Shown here one piece after another: positions 14,232 to 14,828 of a stretch of DNA of 14,828 nucleotides (the stretch's first letter is position 1; each line of letters starts with the position of its first letter). The notes below the pieces were generated by a model, which was not told where the DNA came from, made no database searches, and saw only the letters and a list, made by a program, of their open reading frames with translations. The position numbers and the translations under genes were made by a program. Location of the stretch: positions 1 through 14,828 of the forward strand of contig DATIKM010000045.1 in assembly GCA_035477595.1 (NCBI GenBank). Reading direction: 5' to 3'. The stretch is from DATIKM01 sp035477595 (GTDB lineage Bacteria > Armatimonadota > Chthonomonadetes > Chthonomonadales > CAJBBX01).

Positions 14232-14828
14232 ATGGTCGTCTCCTGTTGCGACCTCGTGTTTCCTGCGGCTGGCGGCAAGCGGGTCCTGGCGCGTTTCGAC
14301 CGAGGCAACCTGACCTCGGACGCCGGTCTGGTTGCGCTTGGGCAGGCGGACCGCCGGATGGGACCTGACGGAGGCGATGTGCGCGGGCACGCGTGGTGGC
14401 GCAGCCGGCAGCGGACACACGGCCCCACCATCGGCGTGTCATCGTCAAGGTAGAGGTCACCCAGGGCAAGCTGCACCCTCGCTTTCTGGTGACCGACCCG
14501 CGGGGCGCGCCCGAGCAGGTCAACGACCTCTACTGCGAACATGGCGACCGGGAGAACCGGATCAAGGAGCCAAAGCTGGACATTGCCAGCGGTCTCGCGA
14601 GGTGCCATTCGGTTCGTGGCCAGCCATGCCCGGCTGCTCCTGCGTACAGCGGCCTGCACCCGTGGCAGATGGTCCAGCAGGCGGACTCGGGCACACGCGG
14701 TGGGCGACAGCCCAGATCGGCGCGCTGCGGCTTCACTTGCTCACAGTTGCAGCGCGGGCGGTGGAGAGCTGCCGGCGCATCCGGCTGCACCTGCCGACCT
14801 CCTATCCGAACAAGGACGCCTGGGCGCA
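14232..14828 (+). pseudogene. IS1380-family transposase, decayed and truncated by window edge
   Basis: Separated stretches match IS1380-type transposases in family order but in different frames. From ATG 14232: KRVLARFDRGNLTSDAGLVALGQADRRMG, the N-terminal signature. LTEAM follows one frame over near 14365, showing a frameshift at about 14362. The large central part with the catalytic domain is missing. From about 14438: VIVKVEVTQGKLHPRFLVTD, PEQVNDLYCEHGDRENRIKEPK (the C-terminal YREK-like conserved block). A further shift near 14610 leads to FVASHARLLLRTAA, and another frame near 14704-14828 gives AQIGALRLHLLTVAARAVESCRRIRLHLPTSYP. At least three frameshifts plus an internal deletion of a few hundred residues make it non-functional. 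The right end, its inverted repeat and any target duplication are not in the window. Confidence 0.82.

Overview
The window is 14.8 kb of very GC-rich bacterial DNA with tightly packed, almost entirely plus-strand genes. A lipobox-bearing binding protein, a TPP riboswitch, NHL-propeller and ABC-2 genes, RtcB and NikR all indicate a bacterium. I cannot name the phylum from the sequence; a deep-branching high-GC lineage is only an impression. No tRNA, rRNA or CRISPR array was seen. Because of the GC content, long open frames on the wrong frame or strand are common, so genes were called on protein-family signal, start context and overlaps.

Layout. (1) 1-1696: phased direct repeats, two tandem hairpin units and a candidate promoter lead into the scar of a sugar ABC-transporter ATPase. 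Its Walker A to C-terminal portion has been deleted in frame. An intact but orphaned sugar-binding lipoprotein follows; no permease is present. (2) 1753-5786: a thiamin salvage operon. A near-consensus promoter (TTGACA-17-TACAAT), a TPP riboswitch and an intrinsic terminator precede thiM, thiE, thiD, tenA and a HAD-like gene, with 2-5 nt gaps or 4-nt overlaps. The set recycles the thiazole alcohol and pyrimidine; no thiC, thiG or other de novo gene is present. (3) 5929-11877: a five-gene cluster that looks like an uncharacterised ABC-2 membrane complex. It encodes two membrane-anchored beta-propeller proteins, an ATPase that appears to start at CTG, a permease fused to a thioredoxin-like domain whose two cysteines are both serine, and a permease fused to a TPR-like helical domain. 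(4) 12214-13631: rtcB, the RNA ligase gene, split by a 239-nt insertion that folds as a complete group I intron. (5) 13717-14145: nikR. (6) 14172-14828: a decayed IS1380-family transposase with a 19-bp upstream stem-loop, running off the right edge.

The most remarkable item is the group I intron at 12634-12872. It sits between the Gly and Asn codons of the RtcB GSGNH metal-binding motif, has P1 to P9.2, P10 and the terminal G, contains no endonuclease gene, and resembles the compact tRNA introns of the Azoarcus type. Unspliced mRNA gives only a 150-residue truncated protein. A self-splicing RNA therefore controls whether an RNA-splicing/repair ligase is made. The second is the permease/propeller cluster, whose exported substrate is unknown.
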